Position numbers and translations under genes: made by a program. From the NCBI RefSeq assembly GCF_037949795.1, contig NZ_CP149932.1:2469001-2533000 (forward strand): a stretch of DNA of 64,000 bases, given 5' to 3'. The notes under the pieces were generated by a model. That model did no database searches. It had not been told where the DNA came from and saw only the letters and a list, made by a program, of their open reading frames with translations. This stretch comes from Thioclava sp. GXIMD2076 (lineage in GTDB: Bacteria; Pseudomonadota; Alphaproteobacteria; Rhodobacterales; Rhodobacteraceae). Positions 1-7,508 of the stretch are shown here, one piece after another; the stretch's first letter is position 1, and each line of letters starts with the position of its first letter.

Positions 1-2
1 TC

Positions 3-305
3 GAAGAACGCGGCAAGCTGTTCATCGGTGCGCAGGAAGCGGTCTATACCGGCATGATCATCGGCGAGCATTCGCGTGATAATGATCTGGAAGTGAACCC
101 GCTGAAGGGCAAGAAGCTGACCAACGTTCGTGCCTCGGGCACCGACGAAGCCGTCCGCCTCACCCCGCCGGTGCGGATGTCGCTCGAAGAGGCAATTGCC
201 TATATCGATGATGACGAGCTGGTCGAAGTGACGCCGAAAGCGATCCGTCTGCGCAAGGTCCATCTGGATCCCCATGAGCGCAAGCGCGCCTCGCGCGAAT
301 CCTGA
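3..305 (+). CDS. typA: TypA/BipA ribosome-associated GTPase, C-terminal part
   Basis: Only the last 100 codons are inside the window; the reading frame is open from the left edge and ends at a TGA. The residues match the C-terminal domain of the translational GTPase TypA/BipA, including the stretch [20 protein letters not shown] and the following [19 protein letters not shown] block, which is strongly conserved in this family. TypA binds 70S ribosomes and helps assembly and stress or cold adaptation (family knowledge). The GTPase domain lies outside the window, so its integrity cannot be judged. A strong rho-independent terminator follows 26 bases after the stop, so this is the last gene of its transcript. 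Confidence 0.95.
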   Translation, partial: EERGKLFIGAQEAVYTGMIIGEHSRDNDLEVNPLKGKKLTNVRASGTDEAVRLTPPVRMSLEEAIAYIDDDELVEVTPKAIRLRKVHLDPHERKRASRES

Positions 306-330
306 TCGGGGTTCTGGCGACTGTTCGAGG

Positions 331-355
331 AAGGGGGGCTGTCTGCCCCCCTTTT
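331..355 (+). terminator. Rho-independent terminator of typA
   Basis: A 9-bp stem (AAGGGGGGC / GCCCCCCTT) with loop TGTCT is followed by a T run. It lies just after the typA stop codon. Confidence 0.85.
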
Positions 356-409
356 TCGTCTGCGCCGAAAAATTCCCCCCGAGGATATTTTGGGGACGCT
401 GGAAACGAC

Positions 410-442
410 AAAAGGCGCGCGGGAAGACCCTGCGCGCCTTTT
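410..442 (-). terminator. Terminator of the ABC transporter operon
   Basis: An 11-bp perfect inverted repeat AAAAGGCGCGC / GCGCGCCTTTT lies 20 bases past the stop of the leftward ABC ATPase gene. On the minus strand it ends in TTTTG. The symmetry means it could also work for rightward transcription. Confidence 0.8.
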
Positions 443-461
443 ACATCCGGTTATGGGACGC

Positions 462-1565
462 TTACCGGAAAAGGATCAGGGCGCCCTCGTTCCAGGCGAT
501 ACGCGCGCGGGTTCCAACCTCGAGGACAGGACGGCCGAAGACATTGCGCATCGAGAGACGGATGGTCTGCTCGACCCCGTCGAGGCGCACATCGTAATAG
601 GTCATATCGCCGTAATAGACGACTTCCTCGATCGTGCCCGGAGCCTCGCGGCCCGACGCTGTCTGGCCATCGAAGAGAATGGTCATGGTTTCGGGGCGGA
701 AGCCAACGGAGACTTGCCCGTCATGGGCAAACGAGACCTGATCGGGCGCCAGCATACAGGTGCCAAGCCCTGCCACCACTGTTTTGAGCTGGCCATTCTC
801 CTCCGTCTCGAGATGGGCGGGCAGGAAATTCATCGCGCCGATGAATTCGGCGACGCGGCGGGATTTGGGGCGGCGATAGAGTTCTTCGGGATCGTCGAGC
901 TGGGCGATCTCGCCTTCGAACATCACTGCGATCCGGTCGGACATGACGAGGGCTTCTTCCTGGTCATGGGTGACGAGGACGAAGGTGATGCCCAGATCGC
1001 GCTGCAGTTTGATCAGCTCGACCTGCATCTGTTCGCGAATCTTGCGATCGAGCGCGGACATGGGCTCATCGAGGAGCAGCACCTTGGGTTTGAGGATCAG
1101 GGCACGCGCCAGTGCCACCCGCTGGCGCTGACCGCCCGAGAGCGCGTGAGCGGCCCGTTTTCCATAGCCCTTGAGCCCGACCATCGCGAGGGCGTCCTCG
1201 ACAAGCCGTGCCTTTTCCAGCTTGGTGCGCGGATCGCGACGCAGCCCGAAGGCCACGTTCTCGGCAACCGTCAGATGCGGGAAGATCGCATAGGACTGGA
1301 ACACCATATTGGTGGGCCGGCGGTTGGCGGGCACATCGCCCATATCCTTGGCATCGATCATCACCACACCCGAGGAGATGTCCTCGAACCCTGCAATCGT
1401 GCGCAGGAGCGTGGTCTTACCGCAGCCCGACGGGCCCAGAAGCGAGAAGAACTCGCCTTCGCGGATGGTCGCATTGATACCGCGCAGCGCGTGGTAATCG
1501 CCGTAATATTTCTGGACATCGCGGAACTCGATCATCGGTTTCGCATCGGATTTCAATTTATTCAC
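462..1565 (-). CDS. Polyamine-type ABC transporter ATP-binding protein (PotA-like)
   Basis: A 367-residue ATPase that would power import of spermidine, putrescine or a similar cationic or amino-acid-like solute at the inner membrane. Visible motifs are Walker A GPSGCGKTT near residue 44, the ABC signature LSGGQRQR, Walker B VLLLDEP with its following D-loop SALD, and the H-loop THDQEEA. A C-terminal TOBE-like regulatory domain (about 290-365) is typical of PotA. The start is a GTG overlapping the stop of the upstream permease (GTGA), preceded by GGGAGG at 7 bases; an ATG ten codons later is the alternative. It is last in a three-gene transporter operon. The substrate cannot be read from the sequence. 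Confidence 0.9.
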   Translation of the reverse strand: MNKLKSDAKPMIEFRDVQKYYGDYHALRGINATIREGEFFSLLGPSGCGKTTLLRTIAGFEDISSGVVMIDAKDMGDVPANRRPTNMVFQSYAIFPHLTVAENVAFGLRRDPRTKLEKARLVEDALAMVGLKGYGKRAAHALSGGQRQRVALARALILKPKVLLLDEPMSALDRKIREQMQVELIKLQRDLGITFVLVTHDQEEALVMSDRIAVMFEGEIAQLDDPEELYRRPKSRRVAEFIGAMNFLPAHLETEENGQLKTVVAGLGTCMLAPDQVSFAHDGQVSVGFRPETMTILFDGQTASGREAPGTIEEVVYYGDMTYYDVRLDGVEQTIRLSMRNVFGRPVLEVGTRARIAWNEGALILFR

Positions 1566-2368
1566 AGGAAACCTCCCTGATCCTTACCACCGGTCTTGGC
1601 GATCCCGCGGCGTCGGAAATATTCGGCAATGGTCAGCAGCACGATGGAGGCCGCCACAAGACAGGTGCCGAGCGCCAGTATGACGGGCACCGATTTCGGG
1701 AAGCGGAGCTGCGAGAAGATATAGGTGGGCAAAGTGGGCTCGTTGCCCGCCAGGAAGAAGGCGATGATGAACTCGTCCATCGAGATGGTGAAACTGATGA
1801 GCATCGAGGAGATGATGCCGGGCAGCACCAAAGGCAGGGTCACCAGACGGAAGGTGGACCATTTGCTCTCGCCCAGATCATAGGCGGCTTCCTCGTAGGC
1901 GGGGTCGAGCGAGGAGAAGGCCGTCGAGAGGATCGTCACCGCATAGGGTGTGGCGATCAATACATGGCCAAAGATCACAGTCAGGATCGAGAGCTTTACC
2001 CCCATCCCCAAAAGCACGATCAGCAGCGAGCCCCCGATCATGATTTCGGGCAACACCAGAGGCAGCATGATGAAGCCCATCACCGGCCCCTTGCCGCGGA
2101 ATTTGTAGCGCGTGGTGGCGCGGGCGGCAAAGAGCCCCAGCACCGTCGACAGCACCGCCGTCGACAGCCCGATGATCAGCGAATTCGAGAGGGCGCGGCG
2201 CAGCGTGTCATTGGCGGCCATATCACTGAACCATTGCGTGGTGAAGCCGGTCAGCGGGAAGGCCACGATAGTGCCGTTATTGAAAGCAAAGACCGGCAGC
2301 AGCACGATAGGTGCATAGAGGAAGACGAGATAGAGGATCGTATAGAGTTTCAGCCCCGAGAACTTCAT
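1562..2368 (-). CDS. ABC transporter permease, PotC-like
   Basis: A 268-residue inner-membrane permease of the binding-protein-dependent family. It has about six hydrophobic segments and the cytoplasmic EAA loop EEAAYDLGESKWSTFRLVTLP (about residues 160-180), which docks with the ATPase. The ATG overlaps the stop of the preceding permease (ATGA) and the gene overlaps the ATPase by 4 bases, so translation is probably coupled through the operon. Family comparison places it in the PotC/YdcV group of polyamine-type transporters. Confidence 0.88.
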   Translation of the reverse strand: MKFSGLKLYTILYLVFLYAPIVLLPVFAFNNGTIVAFPLTGFTTQWFSDMAANDTLRRALSNSLIIGLSTAVLSTVLGLFAARATTRYKFRGKGPVMGFIMLPLVLPEIMIGGSLLIVLLGMGVKLSILTVIFGHVLIATPYAVTILSTAFSSLDPAYEEAAYDLGESKWSTFRLVTLPLVLPGIISSMLISFTISMDEFIIAFFLAGNEPTLPTYIFSQLRFPKSVPVILALGTCLVAASIVLLTIAEYFRRRGIAKTGGKDQGGFL

Positions 2369-3255
2369 TTGGGACCTCGCAGATATTTCCGGTTTGCGAG
2401 CACGAAGGCCGCTGCGATCAGCGCCACCACGGCCATAGCCGAGATGGTGATCGCGGAGCCCATCGGCTTGTTATCGAGCGGTAGCATCTGGGCCTGAATG
2501 AGATTGGCCACCATCGGAAGCTTCCCCCCCCCGATGAGTTCGGGCGCTACATAATCGCCGATAACGGGGATGAAGACCACCAGCACGGCCCCCACGACGC
2601 CGGGCATGGCCAGCGGCAGGGTGATGCGGCGGAAGCTGTTGAAATAGCCCTCGCCCAGATCGCGACCGGCCTCCAGCAGCGAGCGGTCGATCTTTTCGAG
2701 CGCCACGAAGATCGGCAGGATGGCGAAAGGCGCATAGGCATGGGCCAAGGCTACGGCGATGGCGGGCACGGTGCCCATCATGCGGAACGGATCCTCGAAA
2801 AGCCGCCCGTCCCCCATCAGACCCAGCATCTCGAGGCCCGAATTGATCACACCATTATAGCCGATGATGACTTTCCACGCGAAAATCCGGATCAGATAGG
2901 AGGTCCAGAACGGAATGGTGATCAGGAAGAGCCAGAAACTCTTGCGCGCGGGCGAGACGTGGAACGAGATGAAATAGGCGATCGGGAACGCGGTGCAGAC
3001 GGTCAACGCGGTCACGATGAGCGCCACGATGATCGAGCGTAACAGGATCGCACGGAAGATCGGATCCTTCCAGACCGCGATATAGTTCTGCAACGTGAAC
3101 TCGTGGATGATCGTCAGATAGCCGTCCTTGAAGAAGGAATAGGCAAAGATGGTCAGCAAGGGTGCTGCCAGCATAACCAGCGCATAGATCAGGACGGGGC
3201 TGAGGGTGGTATACCCTTGCGCCGTTTCGCTTCGTCGCCATGAGGATGCCGCCAT
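2365..3255 (-). CDS. ABC transporter permease, PotB-like
   Basis: A 296-residue partner permease with six predicted membrane segments and an EAA loop EAGRDLGEGYFNSFRRITLP. The chosen ATG (codon 16 of the longest frame) is preceded by GGAGG at good spacing, while the longer start has none. It is first of the three transporter genes, lying 120 bases downstream of a MocR regulator on the same strand. No periplasmic substrate-binding protein gene is seen nearby, which is unusual for this transporter class. It is either encoded elsewhere or this is an incomplete copy. Confidence 0.88.
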   Translation of the reverse strand: MAASSWRRSETAQGYTTLSPVLIYALVMLAAPLLTIFAYSFFKDGYLTIIHEFTLQNYIAVWKDPIFRAILLRSIIVALIVTALTVCTAFPIAYFISFHVSPARKSFWLFLITIPFWTSYLIRIFAWKVIIGYNGVINSGLEMLGLMGDGRLFEDPFRMMGTVPAIAVALAHAYAPFAILPIFVALEKIDRSLLEAGRDLGEGYFNSFRRITLPLAMPGVVGAVLVVFIPVIGDYVAPELIGGGKLPMVANLIQAQMLPLDNKPMGSAITISAMAVVALIAAAFVLANRKYLRGPK

Positions 3256-3375
3256 CTCTCCCTCCTGCTGTCTGACGCATTCTAGAGGTGACAAAAGCAC
3301 AGCAATTGGGCGGATGAAAGGGACAGAGCAGTATTTTGCGCCCGATCCGACAGCAAGCGATTAAATATTAAACAC

Positions 3376-4791
3376 CTAGACAGGTATCTCGTTCGGCTGG
3401 CTTTGCAGGATTCCCGTCAGTCGCCCCAAGGCCTGACACATCATATTCTCGGTTACGCCACCGGCCAGTGCGATCCGCACTGCATTGGGCGCATGCCCGT
3501 CCTGCAGGACATATTCATCGGCCGAACGCAACAAAACCCCTTCTGCCTCTGCCATACGCACGAAGGTGGAACCGCGCCATCCCAAGGGAAGCCGAAGCCA
3601 GAGGAAGGAAAGCCCCTCCTGCCACGAAATCTCGTAACCGCCCAATATATTGATCGCGAGCTTGAGCCGCCGGTCCATCTCGGCCTGCGCGGCAAGCCGC
3701 AGGCGCAGGGCCTCGCCCGAGTTCAGCAGACGGGTCACAATGTCGGTCACAGGACGCGGAAGACCGAAATAGCTGTGCTGCGCCGTCAGACGCCCTGCCT
3801 CGCCCATGCCTTCGGGTGCCACAACGATCCCGAACCGCATGCCCGCCGAGATCGTTTTCGAAAGCGAGGTCACATACCATGCGCGTTCGGGCGCTATGGC
3901 ACGAAATGCCGGAAGATCGTTGACTGGCGCGGTATAGCAATCATCCTCGACGATCTGCAGGTTATGACGGCGCGCCACCTCGACGATCTCGAGACGCCGT
4001 TTGGTGCTCATCCGCACAGCCGTCGGATTTTGCGCATCCGGCGTGATAAAGACGAGCTGCCCGTTATACCGGCGCGCGGCCCGGTCCAGCGCCTCGGGAA
4101 TCATCCCCTCCTCGTCCAGCGCGATCGGCTGGATCTCGGCACGATGGAGACGCACGGCATGGCGGAAACCGGGATAGGCCAGCTCTTCGGCAAAGACCAC
4201 CGGCCTGTCACCGCGGAGACAGCATTGCAGCACCAGTGACAGCCCGTTCTGCCCGCCAAGTGTCAGCACGATATTCTCTGGCTGGGCCAGCGGACGCACG
4301 CTGCAGCCTGCCGGAAACCAGTTAACCACGGCCTCGCGGCAATATTCATCGCGCCGCAAGCCGGGATATTTGAGATACTGATCATCCACCTCTCTTGCCG
4401 CCTCGGCCATGGCCTTGGCCAGTGCCGCGACCTGCCCGACATCGGGCAAAATGGGCGAGCGGAAATCGACAATGCCTTCACTATGTTCGTAGGACATGAG
4501 TGGATAGACTGATTCTGTTGGCCCCAGACGTCCTGATTGTATTGATACAAAAGTCCCGCGTCCGACCTCAGCCTGCAACAACCCTTCCTGCGTGGCGATC
4601 TGATAGCCACGCGCAACGGTTCCAGGCGTCACACCAAGCCGCCAAGCCAGATCCCGCACCGTTGGTAACTTCTGTCCAGGCAATAACTTTCCTGCACGAA
4701 TTCCCTCTCGCAATGCCCGAACGAGCGCGAGATATTTCGGCCCTTTCTGATTGGAAAGTTCGGGCTTCCATTGCGTGGTCTGATCGTCCAT
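3376..4791 (-). CDS. MocR-family transcriptional regulator (GntR HTH plus aminotransferase-like domain)
   Basis: A 471-residue regulator. The N-terminal winged helix (about 15-85) includes LPTVRDLAWRLGVTPGTVAR. The rest resembles a fold-type-I aminotransferase with the PLP-lysine motif SLSKTISAGMRFG. MocR proteins bind PLP or amino acid derivatives and control neighbouring amino acid, polyamine or vitamin B6 genes (family knowledge). The ATG chosen has AGAGGG 5 bases upstream; the longer frame would need a TTG. Repeated ATACAA/TTGTAT half-sites lie upstream and one palindrome lies inside the gene, which suggests autoregulation. Being co-directional with the transporter genes, it probably controls them and the divergent DUF1127 gene. 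Confidence 0.9.
   Translation of the reverse strand: MDDQTTQWKPELSNQKGPKYLALVRALREGIRAGKLLPGQKLPTVRDLAWRLGVTPGTVARGYQIATQEGLLQAEVGRGTFVSIQSGRLGPTESVYPLMSYEHSEGIVDFRSPILPDVGQVAALAKAMAEAAREVDDQYLKYPGLRRDEYCREAVVNWFPAGCSVRPLAQPENIVLTLGGQNGLSLVLQCCLRGDRPVVFAEELAYPGFRHAVRLHRAEIQPIALDEEGMIPEALDRAARRYNGQLVFITPDAQNPTAVRMSTKRRLEIVEVARRHNLQIVEDDCYTAPVNDLPAFRAIAPERAWYVTSLSKTISAGMRFGIVVAPEGMGEAGRLTAQHSYFGLPRPVTDIVTRLLNSGEALRLRLAAQAEMDRRLKLAINILGGYEISWQEGLSFLWLRLPLGWRGSTFVRMAEAEGVLLRSADEYVLQDGHAPNAVRIALAGGVTENMMCQALGRLTGILQSQPNEIPV
4538..4551. promoter_or_regulatory. Intragenic copy of the putative MocR operator
   Basis: TTGTATTGATACAA lies within the coding region of the MocR gene and is the exact reverse complement of the intergenic palindrome at 4876-4889, about 340 bases away. 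This suggests repression by looping or roadblock. Function is inferred. Confidence 0.45.
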
Positions 4792-4808
4792 CCGGCCCTC
4801 TTGTAACC

Positions 4809-4889
4809 GATACAATATATTTCTGGCGGTAGATACAAAGCGTATTGTATCCCTTCTATATCGGAAACCAAAGATTGTATCAATACAAA
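4809..4889. promoter_or_regulatory. Cluster of probable MocR operators
   Basis: In the region between the MocR gene and the divergent DUF1127 gene, the half-site GATACAA or its complement TTGTATC occurs at 4809, 4832, 4845 and 4875. The last forms TTGTATCAATACAA (4876-4889), two 6-bp arms around two bases. Direct plus inverted half-site arrays are known for MocR regulators such as PdxR. Confidence 0.6.
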
Positions 4890-4904
4890 ACGCTCAGGTG
4901 CATC

Positions 4905-5099
4905 ATGCAAAGCCTACCTCTCCTCAGACAGCACGCAAAATCGAATGCGAAACCGTCGATCATGAAGCTGGTCACACTCTGGGCGTTCCGTATCCGCACC
5001 CGTCGCAACCTCGCGACGCTGCCTGATTACATTTTGAAAGATATCGGCCTTACGGCAGAAGACGCGCAGCAGGAAGCCCAACGCCCCTTCTGGCACTGA
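4905..5099 (+). CDS. DUF1127 family small protein
   Basis: A 64-residue arginine-rich protein. The second half, LWAFRIRTRRNLATLPDYILKDIGLTAEDA, is the DUF1127 (YjiS-like) domain with the usual ending near a tryptophan. In alphaproteobacteria small DUF1127 proteins affect RNA turnover and carbon or phosphate metabolism (family knowledge). The ATG at 4905 was preferred over an upstream start at 4845 because the upstream extension would run through the operator palindrome. It is divergent from the MocR gene and followed by its own terminator. Confidence 0.8.
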   Translation: MQSLPLLRQHAKSNAKPSIMKLVTLWAFRIRTRRNLATLPDYILKDIGLTAEDAQQEAQRPFWH

Positions 5100-5158
5100 T
5101 GGCGCCGCCGACCCCAATCCCCAGTAGATGCGGCAACCCCTGTCGGCACTACTGAACT

Positions 5159-5186
5159 GGCCGAGCAATAACGCTCGGCCTTTTTT
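5159..5186 (+). terminator. Rho-independent terminator of the DUF1127 gene
   Basis: An 8-bp stem GGCCGAGC / GCTCGGCC with loop AATAAC is followed by six T residues, 60 bases after the DUF1127 stop. Confidence 0.9.
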
Positions 5187-5197
5187 AATGCATTACA

Positions 5198-5893
5198 TCA
5201 AGAAACAACTCTAGACGACTGCTGGATCATCATAATTTCAATCCGGTCATCCTCGGCCAAAAGCCCGGTATTGAGATGGGTAGGTCGGAAACTCTCGAGC
5301 CAGAGCCCGTCGCAATGGATGAACTGAACCCCCTCGAACAGTAGCTGTACAAGGTGGCAGCATGGCGCAGACACCGGCTCGAATTCGATCTCGGTCTGGC
5401 TCTCCATAAGAGACACTACATCCGACCCGCCTGTGGCATAGCGTTGATGCTGCATCAATTCGACCGGCTTGTCGGGTAGACCTGCCACCAGCCTTCCCGC
5501 AGGGATCTGTTTGGGCCGCAATGCCGGAACCAGCCCCAGAATTTTCCAGTCCAGATGCCGGTGACCAACCCATTTGACGGGCTGCATACCGTTGGAACGG
5601 GTCAGCACCAGATCCCCCCGAACAATCTCGTCGGCGCGCAGCACGCCCCGCGCGGTCACAACCTGCGTCGAAGCGGTCAGTCCAGTGGCCAGGGCGCAAA
5701 GCTCGCGATAGCAGCCCGACAGTGGCGCCTCTTCACCCTCGAACGCGAAAGAGACAGCGCCCTGCTGCTCCTCATAATCCGCAAAGGCGTAGCGCACTTC
5801 GCAAGCCCCTGCCAATCCCGAGATCACAAAGCCTGGTCGCCCTCCGCTTTCGGGGTGAACCACGTCTGGGGCATTGGACAGGAGATGGGGCAT
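5198..5893 (-). CDS. Degenerate Hint-domain protein
   Basis: A 231-residue protein whose residues about 70-205 align by eye with the Hint (hedgehog/intein) modules of the two next proteins, for example DEIVRGDLVLTRSNGMQPVKWVGHR and GLWLESFRP. The catalytic Cys of the PCFTPGTLIATP motif is replaced (LATGLTASTQVVTARG), and the SPNHRML block reads MQHQRYATG, keeping one His. Self-cleavage by the usual Cys-initiated route therefore looks lost. There is no signal peptide and no RTX repeats. It may be a partner or decoy of the neighbouring Hint proteins. The start ATG has only a weak ribosome-binding site. Confidence 0.75.
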   Translation of the reverse strand: MPHLLSNAPDVVHPESGGRPGFVISGLAGACEVRYAFADYEEQQGAVSFAFEGEEAPLSGCYRELCALATGLTASTQVVTARGVLRADEIVRGDLVLTRSNGMQPVKWVGHRHLDWKILGLVPALRPKQIPAGRLVAGLPDKPVELMQHQRYATGGSDVVSLMESQTEIEFEPVSAPCCHLVQLLFEGVQFIHCDGLWLESFRPTHLNTGLLAEDDRIEIMMIQQSSRVVS

Positions 5894-5972
5894 TGTTGTT
5901 CAACCGTTCGGCAAGCGCCAAGGATACAGGCAGTCACCGGTCACTATGCAAAATGGGCCTTAATAAATATTG

Positions 5973-6002
5973 AAGCTGCCTCGGCAAAACCGAGGCAGCT
6001 TT
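5973..6002 (-). terminator. Hairpin after the GYDxD-repeat Hint gene
   Basis: A 12-bp perfect stem AAGCTGCCTCGG / CCGAGGCAGCTT with a 5-base loop lies 23 bases past the stop of the leftward gene. The T run is short, so termination strength is uncertain. Confidence 0.6.
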
Positions 6003-6024
6003 GGTGTTCCGGTTTCGTGGAAGA

Positions 6025-7284
6025 TCAGGCGTTGAACAGAAGGGTCGCTTCGTGACGACGCAGGCTCCGGCGCGCGGCCGTGAAATTCGGCTGCGTCGGA
6101 TCATTGGCCAGCTCGGGGAAGAGCGCGAAGATCTCGCGCTTCTGCGCCACCCCCATCGAGCTGAGCGTCACCTCGCCCGGCTGGAAGCTTTCCGTCCATG
6201 CCCCGTCGACCAGCGCGATCTCGTGGCGCTCGCACATGAAATGGATATAGCTCACCTGCGGGACCGCCATCGTCATAACCCCCGGCATTCCCACCAGATA
6301 TTTGGCAGCCACCAGCACCTCGTATTCCTCGAAATAGAGCTGTGCGCGCTTGCCGGTCAGCAGCATCCGGTGATTGGGCGAGACGCACATATCCCGCTCG
6401 GGCAGACCGTTCCCCAAAGCCCCGGCCTGAATGAGGATCGGCGCATGATCCGGGTTGCGGCGAAGCGCCTCCCCGCCCAGATCACATTGACCGGCCCAAG
6501 CGATCTCCTGCACACCATTGTCGCGGGTCAGGATCTTGTCGCCAGCCCGCAGCCGTTCGACCGCGATTTCACCGGTGGGCGTTGCAATCAGCGAACCGGG
6601 CGTGAAGCAGGGAACGACGTTTTCGATATCGCAATAGCTGACAGTGATGCAGCTCTTGGTCTCGCAATTGTAGAACTTCAGAACGCCGGATTCTTTCCAT
6701 CCGCCACAGGGCTCCTCGGTCTGAAGTGTATAGCCGGCCTTAAGGAGTGCGCCATAATAAAGGGTGTCGTTGTCGTCCCCCCTCGAGCCGCCATCGACAT
6801 AGATCGTCCCCGAGTGATCGCCCGTAACATAGATCGAATCCGCGTCACTGCCGCCGTTCAGCGTGTCACCGGCACTGCCGATCAGCGTATCATTGCCGCG
6901 CCCACCCCAGAGAACATCGCGCCCTGCCCCGCCATCAAGCAGGTCATCGCCATCCGCCCCGTAAAGAAGGTCGTTGCCACCCAAACCGGTAATCGTGTCA
7001 TCGCAGCTATCGGAACCGATCAGGATATCGTTGCACTCGGTCCCGGTGATCGGCTCGCAATGTCCATCCTTGTCGCATCCGTTTTCGTCGCGACCGTCGC
7101 GGTTATAGCCGTCACAGTCATAACCGTTCTTGTCATAACCGTCGCAATCATAGCCTTCGCGGTCATAACCGTCTTTGTCATAGCCACTGCGGTTATATCC
7201 ATCGCAGTCATAGCCATCCTTGTTATAACCGTCTTTATCGTAACCGTTTTTATCGTAAAAAATACCAGAAAGGCTAAAGGTCAT
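6025..7284 (-). CDS. Calcium-binding GYDxD-repeat / RTX / Hint-domain protein
   Basis: A 419-residue protein in three parts. Residues about 10-75 are thirteen near-perfect 5-residue repeats of the form GYDxD (GYDKD, GYNKD, GYDCD, GYNRS), rich in Asp and spaced like overlapping DxDG calcium loops. Residues about 80-150 are RTX nonapeptide repeats (GGNDLLYGADGDDLLDGG). Residues about 225-375 are an intact Hint module with catalytic Cys226 in VPCFTPGSLIATP and His305 in VSPNHRML. Secreted Hint proteins of Rhodobacterales are thought to self-process (family inference). There is no N-terminal signal, so type I secretion is likely, but no secretion genes are adjacent. The ATG at 7284 follows GAGGGGG; a GTG two codons upstream is possible. 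Confidence 0.85.
   Translation of the reverse strand: MTFSLSGIFYDKNGYDKDGYNKDGYDCDGYNRSGYDKDGYDREGYDCDGYDKNGYDCDGYNRDGRDENGCDKDGHCEPITGTECNDILIGSDSCDDTITGLGGNDLLYGADGDDLLDGGAGRDVLWGGRGNDTLIGSAGDTLNGGSDADSIYVTGDHSGTIYVDGGSRGDDNDTLYYGALLKAGYTLQTEEPCGGWKESGVLKFYNCETKSCITVSYCDIENVVPCFTPGSLIATPTGEIAVERLRAGDKILTRDNGVQEIAWAGQCDLGGEALRRNPDHAPILIQAGALGNGLPERDMCVSPNHRMLLTGKRAQLYFEEYEVLVAAKYLVGMPGVMTMAVPQVSYIHFMCERHEIALVDGAWTESFQPGEVTLSSMGVAQKREIFALFPELANDPTQPNFTAARRSLRRHEATLLFNA
7060..7260 (-). repeat. 15-bp tandem repeat encoding GYDxD pentapeptides
   Basis: Thirteen imperfect 15-bp units in the 5' end of the Hint gene encode GYDKD-like pentapeptides. Codons vary at third positions, so the array is under protein-level selection rather than a recent expansion. 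Confidence 0.8.
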
Positions 7285-7471
7285 ACCCACCCCCTCACAT
7301 ACGTGATTCGGCCAGGATTCTGCTCAGCCCCGGCTCTAAACGATTAAAAAAATCTTACCGTCGGGGCAGCCAGCGTAAAAGTGAAAGCTCGTGAAAAAAT
7401 TGAATTAGTCTGTTTCCAGAATGGAAATTTCAAAAAACAGGCAAAAAAGGATCGGTCTGCCAAAGAGATGG

Positions 7472-7504
7472 AACAGCCGCGCCCTATAGGAGGACGCGGC
7501 TGGC
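7472..7504 (-). terminator. Possible terminator of the large RTX gene
   Basis: CAGCCGCG / CGCGGCTG forms an 8-bp stem with a long loop just past the stop. The T tract is poor, so this is tentative. Confidence 0.4.
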
Positions 7505-7508
7505 AGGA

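Noticed and set aside
390..1580. A 396-codon plus-strand frame opposite the ABC ATPase gene
   Set aside because: High G+C leaves the antisense frame open. The minus strand carries all ABC motifs.
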